From an uncultured Collinsella sp. (GTDB lineage: Bacteria > Actinomycetota > Coriobacteriia > Coriobacteriales > Coriobacteriaceae), in the NCBI GenBank assembly GCA_958412345.1, contig CATYSO010000004.1, positions 68,358-132,357 of the forward strand: a stretch of 64,000 bases of DNA, written 5' to 3'. This document shows positions 35,743-44,192 of the stretch, piece by piece. The notes beneath the pieces were generated by a model. It had not been told where the DNA came from and did no database searches. It saw only the letters and a list, made by a program, of their open reading frames with translations. Within the stretch, counting starts at the first letter, position 1. Every line of letters starts with the position of its first letter. A program made the translations under genes and the position numbers.

Positions 35743-35853
35743 GGGAAACGGCAGCTATAGATGAGGCGCCGGGGAGGCCGAGAAATCATCGACGGGGTCA
35801 GGCCGACCGCCAAGCACAACGCACGCATCTCAATCTGTCAGCCAAATCATTCG

Positions 35854-35877
35854 AACAGCTGTTCGTTTCTATGATAT
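35854..35877 (+). promoter_or_regulatory. LexA-type SOS box and -10 element upstream of the GyrI-like gene
   Basis: CGAACAGCTGTTCG (35854-35867) is a perfect palindrome of the form CGAAC-N4-GTTCG, the LexA operator of Gram-positive bacteria. TATGAT follows at 35872-35877, so bound LexA would cover the promoter. The start codon is 45 bases downstream. Confidence 0.75.
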
Positions 35878-35921
35878 GATTCGACTATCTAAGCAGGCCA
35901 ATACGCAGAAAGGCGGCCAAC

Positions 35922-36560
35922 ATGGCGTTCGACTTTAAGAAGGAATGCAAGGAGCTCTACAAACCTGCAAGCAAGCCGAGTATCGTAACTGTCCCGCCCA
36001 TGAGCTACGTTGCCGTTCGCGGAAAGGGCGACCCAAATACCGAAGGTGGCGAGTATCAAAACGCCCTGCCGCTTCTTTACGGCATCGCCTATACCGTCAA
36101 GATGTCGAAGAAAGGCTCAAGGAGTATCGAGGGCTATTTCGACTTTGTGGTACCGCCGCTCGAGGGTTTCTGGTGGCAAGAGTCCCCAAGCGGCGACATC
36201 GATTATGTACACAAGGACAATTTCAACTTTATCTCGTGCATCCGCCTGCCTGATTTCGTCACCCGAGATGACTTTGACTGGGCAGTCGCGGAAGCCACGA
36301 CCAAAAAGAAACTGGACTTTTCCGCCGTCGAACTGCTTAAAGTTGACGAGGGTCTCTGCGTTCAATGCATGCACACCGGGCCCTACGACAACGAACCGGC
36401 GACCGTAGACGCTATGCATGAATACACGACCGAGCTGGGCTATGTTCCCGACTTCTCAGACACCCGTTTACATCACGAAATCTATCTCTCCGATCCACGC
36501 AAATGCGCACCGGAGAAACTTAAGACCGTGGTTCGTCATCCTATCAAGCGCGCTGAATAG
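35922..36560 (+). CDS. GyrI-like small-molecule-binding domain protein
   Basis: The 212-residue protein resembles stand-alone GyrI-like/SOUL-fold proteins: VPPMSYVAVRGKGDPN near residue 26, YGIAYTVKM near 56, then EGFWWQE and QCMHTGPYDNEPATVDAMHE. AGAAAGGCGG precedes the ATG. In E. coli the related SbmC/GyrI protects DNA gyrase and is SOS-induced; the LexA-type box upstream fits that. No DNA-binding domain is present. Confidence 0.87.
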   Translation: MAFDFKKECKELYKPASKPSIVTVPPMSYVAVRGKGDPNTEGGEYQNALPLLYGIAYTVKMSKKGSRSIEGYFDFVVPPLEGFWWQESPSGDIDYVHKDNFNFISCIRLPDFVTRDDFDWAVAEATTKKKLDFSAVELLKVDEGLCVQCMHTGPYDNEPATVDAMHEYTTELGYVPDFSDTRLHHEIYLSDPRKCAPEKLKTVVRHPIKRAE

Positions 36561-36729
36561 CGTGGGGCGTCATTTCACGCCTAGATTTTAAGCCAGCCAA
36601 CCAGCCGCCTCCTAGGCCGTCCGGTAATTATCTTGACGCGGCCCGTCGCATCTTATAAGTTTGTTTTGCTAAAGCTGGAAAGCCTCTCAACGATGCGCAA
36701 CTCCAGCTCTTTTTCTATCAAGAGAGCAA

Positions 36730-37980
36730 GTGTCAGAAAGCAAAATGTCAGAAAGCAGCGCATCGAGCAGGATTAAACGCCTGGTCAACACCTATAGCGG
36801 CCTCGTGCTTATGGGTGCCGTCGGAATCCCTATCGGCATCATCGTTGGCGTCATCTGTGCCCTTTTTGGTCGTGTGCTCCTGGCAATTGGCGCCTTCCGG
36901 GACTCGCACGTCGCGTTGCTGCTCCCCTTCCTCGCTCTTGCGGGCCTTGCCATCGTGTTTGCCTACCGCACCTGGGGCAAGGGCACCGACCGCGGCATGA
37001 GTCTGGTGTTCGACGTAGGCCACGGACGCGAGGACGCCATCTCCCCACGTTTGGTGCCGCTCATTATGCTGAGCACGTGGGCCACGCATCTCTTTGGCGG
37101 CAGTGCGGGACGCGAGGGCGTGGCCGTGCAGATCGGTGCAACCGTCTCGCATTGGATTGGCCGACGCCTGCCTTTCCGCGACCCCGGCAACACGTTTTTG
37201 CTTATCGGCATGGCCGCCGGCTTTGCCGGACTCTTCCGAACGCCCCTCGCCGCCACGGTCTTTGCCGTCGAGGTGCTGGTCGCCGGACGCATGGAATACC
37301 GCGCGCTGTTTCCCGCGCTTACGGCTTCACTTGCTGCAAGCATGACCTCCGGCGCTCTGGGACTCGAGAAGTTCGAGGTCGCCATTACCGCCTCGTATGC
37401 GCTCGACCTCCCCGGTCTTGGACGGCTGGCGCTGTCGGGCATCGCGTTCGGCATGGTCGGTGGAGCTTTTGCCTGGTGCCTTGCCCATGCCAAGACCCTT
37501 GCAGCGCGGCTGCTCCCCAACCCTTACATACGCGTTGCCGTTATGGGCCTTGCGCTGTCGGCGATTCTGTTCGTGCTGTGGCAGGGGCGATACTGCGGCC
37601 TTGGCACCAACCTGATATCGGCGGCGCTCAACGGTGACGGCAAGGTCGCCATCATGCCTTGGGACTGGGCGCTCAAATTCACACTCACCATCGCCACGCT
37701 TGCCGCAGGATATCAGGGTGGCGAGGTAACACCGCTGTTCTCCATCGGAGCCAGCCTGGGTTTCGCACTCGCCGGGATTCTCGGCATGCCCGTCGAGCTC
37801 TGCGCCGCGCTGGGATACGCCGCCGTCTTTGGCAGCGCCACCAACACGCTACTCGCGCCGATCCTCATTGGCTGCGAGGTCTTCGGTTTCGGTAATCTGC
37901 CGGCGTTCTTCATCGTCTGCGTTGTGGCATATCTGTTCAACATGGACAAATCGATCTACGCTCTGCAAAAGCGAGCGTAG
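36730..37980 (+). CDS. ClC family chloride channel or H+/Cl- antiporter
   Basis: The 416-residue polytopic protein contains GSAGREGVAVQIGA, the ClC selectivity-filter motif, and a second filter-like segment near GGEVTPLFSIGA. No CBS domains follow. Translation probably begins at GTG 36730 or the in-frame ATG at 36745; the first codons are a short duplication (SESKMSES). It stands alone. Confidence 0.92.
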   Translation: MSESKMSESSASSRIKRLVNTYSGLVLMGAVGIPIGIIVGVICALFGRVLLAIGAFRDSHVALLLPFLALAGLAIVFAYRTWGKGTDRGMSLVFDVGHGREDAISPRLVPLIMLSTWATHLFGGSAGREGVAVQIGATVSHWIGRRLPFRDPGNTFLLIGMAAGFAGLFRTPLAATVFAVEVLVAGRMEYRALFPALTASLAASMTSGALGLEKFEVAITASYALDLPGLGRLALSGIAFGMVGGAFAWCLAHAKTLAARLLPNPYIRVAVMGLALSAILFVLWQGRYCGLGTNLISAALNGDGKVAIMPWDWALKFTLTIATLAAGYQGGEVTPLFSIGASLGFALAGILGMPVELCAALGYAAVFGSATNTLLAPILIGCEVFGFGNLPAFFIVCVVAYLFNMDKSIYALQKRA

Positions 37981-38143
37981 AAAGATGTCCAAACAGGTTG
38001 TCTCAACCGGAAACGGCGTCCCGTTCTGAAGCCTCAAACTGGGATGCAGTTTCCGCTAGGCGCCCCAAGAGGAAAGTGCGTCCCGCTCCGCAGCGTCACG
38101 CCGGGACGTACCCTCAGCCCACAGCCTCCTCTGTCGACGTTTC

Positions 38144-38194
38144 CCCAGATAAAACCTGCCAAAATAAACCTGTCCCTTTTTGGCAGGTTTTAGA
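38144..38194 (-). repeat. AACCTGCC palindromic repeat, copy 4, overlapping a stop codon
   Basis: Nearly identical to the copy at 13790-13838. On the minus strand its first arm provides the TAA stop (38190-38192) of the histidine kinase gene, then AAAACCTGCC...GGCAGGTTTT forms a hairpin that may end transcription. Confidence 0.85.
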
Positions 38195-39551
38195 GGCGGA
38201 CGGTGAAGGTGATCTGATGATCGTGGCCGGATACGGTGGCGGATCCGCCATGGGCTTCGGCGATGGCGCGCACGACGGATAGGCCCACGCCCGAGCCGCC
38301 CGTCTTGGAGTTGCGTGAGACATCTGCACGGTAGAAGCGGTCGAACAGCCGGTCCAGGTCGCCCTCGGGCAGCTCATCAACAGCATTCGATACGACAAGC
38401 TCGGCCGAGCCTTTGCCCGCACCGCGCGAAACGGCACGCAGGCTCAGCTCGATCACGCTGTCCTCGCTTGCGTAGCGTGTGGCATTGTCCAGCAGCAGCT
38501 CAACAACCTGTGCCACCGCCGCGGCATCGACATGGGCCCGCACACTGCTCGCGATCAACGTCGACAGCCGTTTGCCGTGCGAAACCGCCACCGATTCAAA
38601 CGGCGCCGCAGCCTTGTCCACGGCCTCCGAAAGATCGATCGATGTCATGGTAAAGCCCGCCGAGCCCTCGTCCATGCGCGCCAAAAATACCAAACGCTCC
38701 GTGAGCGCCGTCAGCCGCGCGACCTGCTCGTGAATGCTCTGCGTCCACTCGCTCTCGCCGCTCTCAATCTCCTGCACCTCGTTCGCGGCATCGATCACAG
38801 CGAGCGGCGTCTTGATCTCGTGGCTTGCATCGGTAATAAAGCGCTTTTGCTTGCTGTAGCTCTCGACTATCGGTCGAATCACCGCGCCCGAGGCACCCGC
38901 CACAATTGCCAACACCGCCAGCCAGCCAATGCAACTGATTGCCACACTCGCGCTCAAAAACGAATGGAAACTTGCAAGCTCGCGCGAACAGTCCACGAAC
39001 ACATAGGTGGTCTCATCGTCTTGAACGTCGGTCGTATAGCGATAATTGCCAGAAAAACCCGAGACCCAACCCTTGGAATGCAACTTGGCGGCGATACTGG
39101 CGGCGCGCTTGGCACTCACCGCGGCAATGCGGGCCGTATTGACATCGGCAACCTGTCCGGCGTCAATCGTCACCGTAAAGTAGCGCGTGTCGAAGGGAGA
39201 CTCCGCCGTCATGCCTTCGAAGTGTCTGATGCGAACGCCCGCTTGGCTATCGCCGGCATCCTTGCCATTAGCGGGCTCGGCTTTAGGCTCGTCCCCCCAA
39301 TCGATACCGTCCTTGCCCGCCAGAATATAGTCCAGGCGAGCGTCGGCCATCTTGCAGACATGCGAATAATTGACGATGTTGATGCCGGCGATGATGAGCG
39401 TGAGCACCACGGTCACGGCGCCCATGGCAACGAGGATAAACTTTCGACGCAGGCGGCGGCCCAATGCGTCAACAGAATTAGCCCGCCCCTTACTACTCGA
39501 GGCGGCGTGAAACCACTCCGTCATGCGCTTGCACCACGCGCTCGCGCTCAC
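38190..39551 (-). CDS. Two-component sensor histidine kinase
   Basis: The roughly 453-residue kinase has two membrane spans (about 25-50 and 195-220) flanking an extracytoplasmic sensor, a HisKA segment with FITDASHEIKTPLAVIDAAN and an HATPase domain containing LLDNATRYA and GGSGVGLSVVRAI. I start it at GTG 39551, two bases after the regulator gene, with AAGG nine bases upstream; ATG 39524 is the alternative. The signal is unknown. Confidence 0.92.
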   Translation of the reverse strand: MSASAWCKRMTEWFHAASSSKGRANSVDALGRRLRRKFILVAMGAVTVVLTLIIAGINIVNYSHVCKMADARLDYILAGKDGIDWGDEPKAEPANGKDAGDSQAGVRIRHFEGMTAESPFDTRYFTVTIDAGQVADVNTARIAAVSAKRAASIAAKLHSKGWVSGFSGNYRYTTDVQDDETTYVFVDCSRELASFHSFLSASVAISCIGWLAVLAIVAGASGAVIRPIVESYSKQKRFITDASHEIKTPLAVIDAANEVQEIESGESEWTQSIHEQVARLTALTERLVFLARMDEGSAGFTMTSIDLSEAVDKAAAPFESVAVSHGKRLSTLIASSVRAHVDAAAVAQVVELLLDNATRYASEDSVIELSLRAVSRGAGKGSAELVVSNAVDELPEGDLDRLFDRFYRADVSRNSKTGGSGVGLSVVRAIAEAHGGSATVSGHDHQITFTVRL

Positions 39552-39553
39552 GC

Positions 39554-40237
39554 TTATTCGCCTTCCTCGACAACCTCGAGCGAATAGCCCTGGTTGCGCG
39601 ACGCGCGAATGGCAACGTTGGCACCAAGCGCCGTCAGCTTTTTGCGCAGGTACGAGATATAGACCCACACCACGTTGGCGCCTTCGGGCGCGTCCTCACC
39701 CCAAACCTCGAGCATCAGACGTTCAGTGGGCATGCGCGTGCCGGCGTTGCGCATAAAGAGTTCCATAAGCTGAAACTCGCGATTGGCCAGGTGCTCCTCG
39801 CCCAAGGGTCCCACAAGCGTGCAAGCCGCCGTGTCGAGGCGCACGTTACCCACGCTGAGCGTCGTGGCGTCAATTGCCATCGCGGCACGCGTCATGGCAC
39901 GAATACGCGCAAGCAGTTCCTTGGCGGCAAACGGCTTGGTCAGGTAATCGTTGGCACCGGCATCCAGGCCCTCGACCTTATCGGACACCTCGCTTTTTGC
40001 CGTGAGCATGATGATGGGCAGTCGCTTTCCGGCGGCGCGTGTACGCTTGAGCACCTCGATGCCGTCCATGCCGGGCATCATGATGTCCAGGATTGCGGCG
40101 TCGTAATCGTTGGTGAGTAGATTCTCGAGCGCCGTCAAGCCGTCGAGGGCGGTGTCGACCTCGTAGTCGTTATGTTGAAGAATCGCGGTGAGGGCGCGGG
40201 AGAGACCAGGTTCGTCCTCGGCAAGCATCAGCTTCAT
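39554..40237 (-). CDS. OmpR family response regulator
   Basis: The 227-residue protein has a receiver domain with D51-type phosphorylation site in ILDIMMPGMDG and KPFAAKELLAR, then a winged-helix DNA-binding domain ending VWVYISYLRKKLTALG. It is co-transcribed with the histidine kinase gene just downstream. No linked target transporter is evident. Confidence 0.95.
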   Translation of the reverse strand: MKLMLAEDEPGLSRALTAILQHNDYEVDTALDGLTALENLLTNDYDAAILDIMMPGMDGIEVLKRTRAAGKRLPIIMLTAKSEVSDKVEGLDAGANDYLTKPFAAKELLARIRAMTRAAMAIDATTLSVGNVRLDTAACTLVGPLGEEHLANREFQLMELFMRNAGTRMPTERLMLEVWGEDAPEGANVVWVYISYLRKKLTALGANVAIRASRNQGYSLEVVEEGE

Positions 40238-40465
40238 AGTTGCTCCTTTGGCGCATGGCTCTACAGGTTTCGATACTGCCGATGATAGCGTACCGTCAAC
40301 CGCCTTAGCGCAGCCTTAGCTGCTCAACCTGCGCGTTTTTAAATACGCAGGATGTGGCTTAGCCAAACTTAAGGCGCACGTGCCGAGCGCTTTGACGCAT
40401 GCCGGGCGCGAAGGGACAGTGACTCGTCCTTTCACGGCGTCCTAGTTATGCAAAGTGCTCGAGCG

Positions 40466-41044
40466 TTACTCCTCGTACGCGCCCTCAAGCCGAAGCAGCC
40501 ACTCCTTGCGGTCGAGGCCGCCGGCATATCCGTTGAGCGATCCGTCGGCCGCGACCACGCGATGGCACGGCACGATTATCGAAATGGGATTACGCGCAAC
40601 CGCAGCCCCCACCGCGCGAGGAGATACAACGGGTGCCTCGTTTCCCGGCACATGATGTCGAGCCGCAACACGCTGGGCGATCTCGCCATACGTAGCGACC
40701 TCGCCACGCGGGATAGAAAGCAGCTCAAACCAAACCTCGCGCTGAAACGCCGTACCAATCAAATGCAACGGCGGCGTAAATCGAGGCTCCTGCCCCGCAA
40801 AATAGGCATTCAACCAAGCCCAAGAACGCTCAAGCACCGAAGAAGCCGCACCATTTGCCGGACTCACCGACGATATGCCACCAATACCGGAAACCGCGTC
40901 GGCGCCTTCAACATGTTCGGGGTCTTCTCGGAGAAGCGTGGAACCAAAGTGCTCCTGCCTCTCAAACCAAAGCCCCGTCAAACCGCGGCCATCAGCGGCA
41001 AGCAGGATTTCGCCCAAAGGCGAAGCAAACGTCGTCGTGACCAC
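40466..41044 (-). CDS. Methylated-DNA--protein-cysteine methyltransferase
   Basis: The 192-residue protein carries the suicide-acceptor motif IIVPCHRVVAADGSLNGYAG (Cys160), so it repairs O6-alkylguanine by moving the alkyl group onto itself. The N-terminal domain is short and has an inserted Gly/Ser-rich stretch (about 45-70). AAAGGAGC precedes the start. It belongs to the Ogt type, with no Ada regulatory domain. Confidence 0.93.
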   Translation of the reverse strand: MVTTTFASPLGEILLAADGRGLTGLWFERQEHFGSTLLREDPEHVEGADAVSGIGGISSVSPANGAASSVLERSWAWLNAYFAGQEPRFTPPLHLIGTAFQREVWFELLSIPRGEVATYGEIAQRVAARHHVPGNEAPVVSPRAVGAAVARNPISIIVPCHRVVAADGSLNGYAGGLDRKEWLLRLEGAYEE

Positions 41045-41105
41045 CAGCGGCTCCTTTCAAAACTCCGCAACATAATACCGCGAATTGTGCAGACAACCCC
41101 AATCG

Positions 41106-41255
41106 ACCCCAAAGTCACCCAAGGCAGCAGGCGCGACAGCGCCGCAGCTGCCGCACGACCCCAAAGTCCCCGCAGGTAGCAGGCGCAACGCGCCGCAGCT
41201 GCCGGCCGCACTCCGCAGTCCCCCAAGGCGGCAGGCGCGAAGCGCCGGGGCCGCC
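41106..41255. repeat. Three imperfect tandem GC-rich repeats
   Basis: Units of about 55-60 bases begin CCCCAAAGTC (41106), CCCCAAAGTCCCCGCAGG (41159) and CCCCCAAGGCGG (41220). Each holds GGCAGCAGGCGC-like sequence and a small GCGC-N-GCGC palindrome, with CGCAGCTGCC after it in the first two. No coding potential is convincing. Confidence 0.65.
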
Positions 41256-41360
41256 GCCGGGACCAGGACCTGCAACGGCCGCGTGTCCCCACATCAGCCC
41301 AGCGGCCCCAACCAGCAACGGCCCCATCGCAGGCCGCTCGCAGCCGAGTCACCGCAGGCA

Positions 41361-41482
41361 GGGGCCGGGCTTAGTTTTCAGAACACTCCGCAGACCAGTG
41401 TGGCGCCTTGTCCGCGGCTCCGAAGGAGCAGGACAAGGCGCCACACATGGTCGAGGACGTTCTGAAAACTAAGCCCGGCCCC
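41361..41482 (-). ncRNA. Long hairpin element with CGTCCTC/TGCGGA internal loop, copy E
   Basis: A perfect 24-bp outer stem (41361-41384 and 41459-41482) encloses, on the minus strand, CGTCCTC (41459-41453), GACC, ATG, a 14-bp inner stem, GGTC and TGCGGA. GACC/GGTC is a complete compensatory change relative to other copies. It lies 16 bases beyond the asd stop codon and in the same direction. Confidence 0.88.
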
Positions 41483-41498
41483 CGCCGGACAGGCCACA

Positions 41499-42524
41499 CT
41501 ACTCGCTGAGCAGCTTAGCGATCTGGACGGCGTTAGTTGCCGCGCCCTTACGGATTTGGTCGCCGCAGCACCAGAAGGTGATGCCGCGCGCAGCCTCGGG
41601 GTTCGAGATGTCGCGGCGCACGCGACCGACCCAGATCAGGTCCTGGTCGGACGTATCCATCGGCATGGGGAAGCGATCGTGCGCATCCTCGGCGCTCATA
41701 TCGTCAACCAGCTTCACGCCCGGAGCGGCAGCCAGCGCGGCACGAGCCTCCTCGACCGTAATGTCGCGCTCAAACTCGAGCGTAATGCTCTCGGAATGCG
41801 AACGCAGCACCGGCACGCGCACGCAGGTGCAGTTCACGCGCAGCTCGGGCAGGTGCATAATCTTGCGGCCCTCGTTTTGCAGCTTCATTTCCTCGGAAGT
41901 AAAGCCTTCCTCCTTGACGCCGCCGATCTGCGGAATCAGGTTGCTCGCCAGCTGGGCGGCAAATGCACGCGGCTCGGGAATCTCCTCGCCGCGGCCCAGG
42001 GCGGCCAACTGAGCCTCGAGCTCGGCCATACCGGGAGCGCCGGCACCCGAAGCCGCCTGATACGTCGAGACGATCATGCGCTTTACGCCGGCGAGCTGAT
42101 GCAGCGGCCACGTGGGAACCAGGCCGATGATGGTCGCGCAGTTGGGGTTGGCGATAAGGCCGTGATGCCACTTGATGTCGTCGGCGTTAATCTCGGGCAC
42201 GACCAGCGGTACCTCGGGATCCATACGGAAGGCGTGGCTGTTGTCGACCACGACGGCGCCGCGCTTGACGGCTTCGGGCAGCAGCTCCTTGGCGATATCG
42301 TCGCCGGCAGCGCCGAGTACGATGTCGCAGCCCTCAAAGGCCTCGGGGCAAGCCTCCTCAATCACGATCTGCTCGCCGCGGAACTCAACGGTCTTGCCCG
42401 CAGAGCGCGCGCTCGCCAGCAGCTTGAGCTTACCGACCGGAAACTCCTGCTCGTTGAGGCACTCGAGCATCTGGGTGCCCACGGCTCCCGTCGCGCCCAA
42501 AATAGCAACCGTGTACTGTTTCAT
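41499..42524 (-). CDS. asd: Aspartate-semialdehyde dehydrogenase
   Basis: This 341-residue NADPH enzyme makes aspartate semialdehyde for lysine, threonine and methionine synthesis. The nucleotide motif GATGAVGTQML (10-20) and catalytic cysteine in ANPNCATI (C129) are visible. I start it at 42524 (MKQYTVAILG), after AAAGGGGGAAGC; the open frame extends to 42680. It lies downstream of lysC on the same strand, so the first two steps of the pathway are together. Confidence 0.96.
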   Translation of the reverse strand: MKQYTVAILGATGAVGTQMLECLNEQEFPVGKLKLLASARSAGKTVEFRGEQIVIEEACPEAFEGCDIVLGAAGDDIAKELLPEAVKRGAVVVDNSHAFRMDPEVPLVVPEINADDIKWHHGLIANPNCATIIGLVPTWPLHQLAGVKRMIVSTYQAASGAGAPGMAELEAQLAALGRGEEIPEPRAFAAQLASNLIPQIGGVKEEGFTSEEMKLQNEGRKIMHLPELRVNCTCVRVPVLRSHSESITLEFERDITVEEARAALAAAPGVKLVDDMSAEDAHDRFPMPMDTSDQDLIWVGRVRRDISNPEAARGITFWCCGDQIRKGAATNAVQIAKLLSE

Positions 42525-42599
42525 GCTTCCCCCTTTAAAGGTTGTGGCTATCGCCCGCACGCCAAGCAGGCCGGATATTCTTGCCCAGTTTATACAAGA

Positions 42600-42626
42600 A
42601 CGGGGCGGATACAAAACCCGCCCCGT
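42600..42626 (-). terminator. Hairpin between lysC and asd
   Basis: ACGGGGCGG and CCGCCCCGT form a 9-bp stem with a 9-base loop. It lies 75 bases past the lysC stop, and TTCTTGT follows on the minus strand. It may reduce read-through into asd. Confidence 0.6.
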
Positions 42627-42699
42627 CGAAACGAAACCGAAACGAAACGCCCGGCAGTAGATTTTTGGCACTTGTCCCAAAAATGCACCGGGACGGCAG

Positions 42700-44088
42700 C
42701 TACTTGCGGAGCGCGGCCAGGGCGGGATCGACCGGCGCAGGAGCCTCCAGGTCAGAGACCTTCACAATGCCGTTCTCGTCGGAGAAGGCACGGTAAATGG
42801 TCTGAATCGCCAGGTCGAAGTCTTTCTCCTCGACACCAATAATGATGTTGATCTCGTCGCAGCTCTGCGAAATCATACGCACGCTCACGCCAGCCTGGCC
42901 AAGCATGCCAAACAGGTGGCCCGAGATACCTGCGCGGCCGCGCAGGTTACGGCCGACGGTCGCGATAAGTGCCAGACCCTCGACAACCTCGATCTCGAGC
43001 GGCTCGACCTCCTGCTGAATGTCGCCCACGAGTGAGTACAGCGAATCGTGCACGTCCTCTTCCTGCACCACGGCGCCAAAGCGGTCCACACCGGTGGGCA
43101 TGTGTTCGACGGAGACGTCATAACGCTCGAACACCGAAAGCGCACGGCGCATAAAGCCAACGCGGGGCTTGGTACGGTCGCGGGCAACGTTGATGGCGAC
43201 AAAGCCGCGCTTGCCGGTCACACCGGTAATGATGGGCTCTGCCTCACCCTCGTCAGCCGTCTCGCTAATGATGGTGCCGGGGTCCTGCGGCGCATTGGTG
43301 TTTTTGATGACCAGCGGAATGCCCGCCTCGCGTACGGGGAACACGGCCTCCTCGTGCAGGACGCTTGCGCCCATGTACGAAAGCTCGCGCAGCTCCTCGT
43401 AGGTAACGCGCGCAATGGGCTGAGCCTCGGGGACAATGCGCGGGTCAGCAGAGTAGAAGCCCGAGACGTCGGTCCAGTTCTCGTACAAGTCGGCACCAAG
43501 GCACTTGGCCAGGATCGAGCCGGAAATATCGCCGCCACCACGGTCGAGCAGCTTGATCTGCCCCTCACGCGTCGCGCCGTAGAAACCGGGCATAACAAAG
43601 CCGCCCTGCTGACCGTACTCCTGCACCAGCGCGGAGGTGCGGTTCATGCTGAGCGTACCGTCGTGATGGAACGCCACGACCGTCGCGGCATCCAGGAACG
43701 GCAGGCCCAGGTACTCGGCCATCAGACGAGCGGTAAAGTACTCGCCACGGCTTACGAGCTCCTCGGTGGAGTAGCCACCGGAGCGAGCACGCTCGGCAAA
43801 GGCCGCAAACTCTTCGCGGATGGGATAGGTGAGCCCCAGCTCGTCAGCAATATCAAAGTAGCGCTGGCCGATGTCCTCGAGCAGTTCCTCGCACGACACG
43901 TGGTACTTAACGTGTGCGTTGACCAAGTAGAGCAGGTCGGTCACCTTGGTGTCGCCCTTAAAGCGGCGACCGCAGGCAGAAACCACCACAAAACGGCGGG
44001 CCGGGTCGGCGTCGACAATGGCCTTAATCTTCTTGAAGTGTTCGGCGTCGGCGACCGACGAGCCGCCAAACTTGGCAATCTTAATCAT
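42700..44088 (-). CDS. lysC: Aspartate kinase
   Basis: The 462-residue enzyme phosphorylates aspartate. The N-terminal kinase motif KFGGSSVADAEHF (4-16), RGGGDISGSILAKCLGAD region and two C-terminal ACT domains (about 305-450, with SCDEINIIIGVEEKD) are visible. The ACT domains would allow feedback by lysine and/or threonine. It diverges from thrC across a 104-base gap. No lysine riboswitch is evident upstream. Confidence 0.96.
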   Translation of the reverse strand: MIKIAKFGGSSVADAEHFKKIKAIVDADPARRFVVVSACGRRFKGDTKVTDLLYLVNAHVKYHVSCEELLEDIGQRYFDIADELGLTYPIREEFAAFAERARSGGYSTEELVSRGEYFTARLMAEYLGLPFLDAATVVAFHHDGTLSMNRTSALVQEYGQQGGFVMPGFYGATREGQIKLLDRGGGDISGSILAKCLGADLYENWTDVSGFYSADPRIVPEAQPIARVTYEELRELSYMGASVLHEEAVFPVREAGIPLVIKNTNAPQDPGTIISETADEGEAEPIITGVTGKRGFVAINVARDRTKPRVGFMRRALSVFERYDVSVEHMPTGVDRFGAVVQEEDVHDSLYSLVGDIQQEVEPLEIEVVEGLALIATVGRNLRGRAGISGHLFGMLGQAGVSVRMISQSCDEINIIIGVEEKDFDLAIQTIYRAFSDENGIVKVSDLEAPAPVDPALAALRK

Positions 44089-44192
44089 GGGCTTGAGGTT
44101 ACCTTTCTAAAAAGCCTCTGCGAACCTACTTTGCGCGCTCTGATACCATGGTTTCACCGATTGGGACCAAGGCATCCGAGGAGCAGTGTTAT

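Noticed and set aside
44089..44192. Possible lysine riboswitch or T-box between lysC and thrC
   Set aside because: The gap is only about 100 bases and no characteristic core or terminator is visible.
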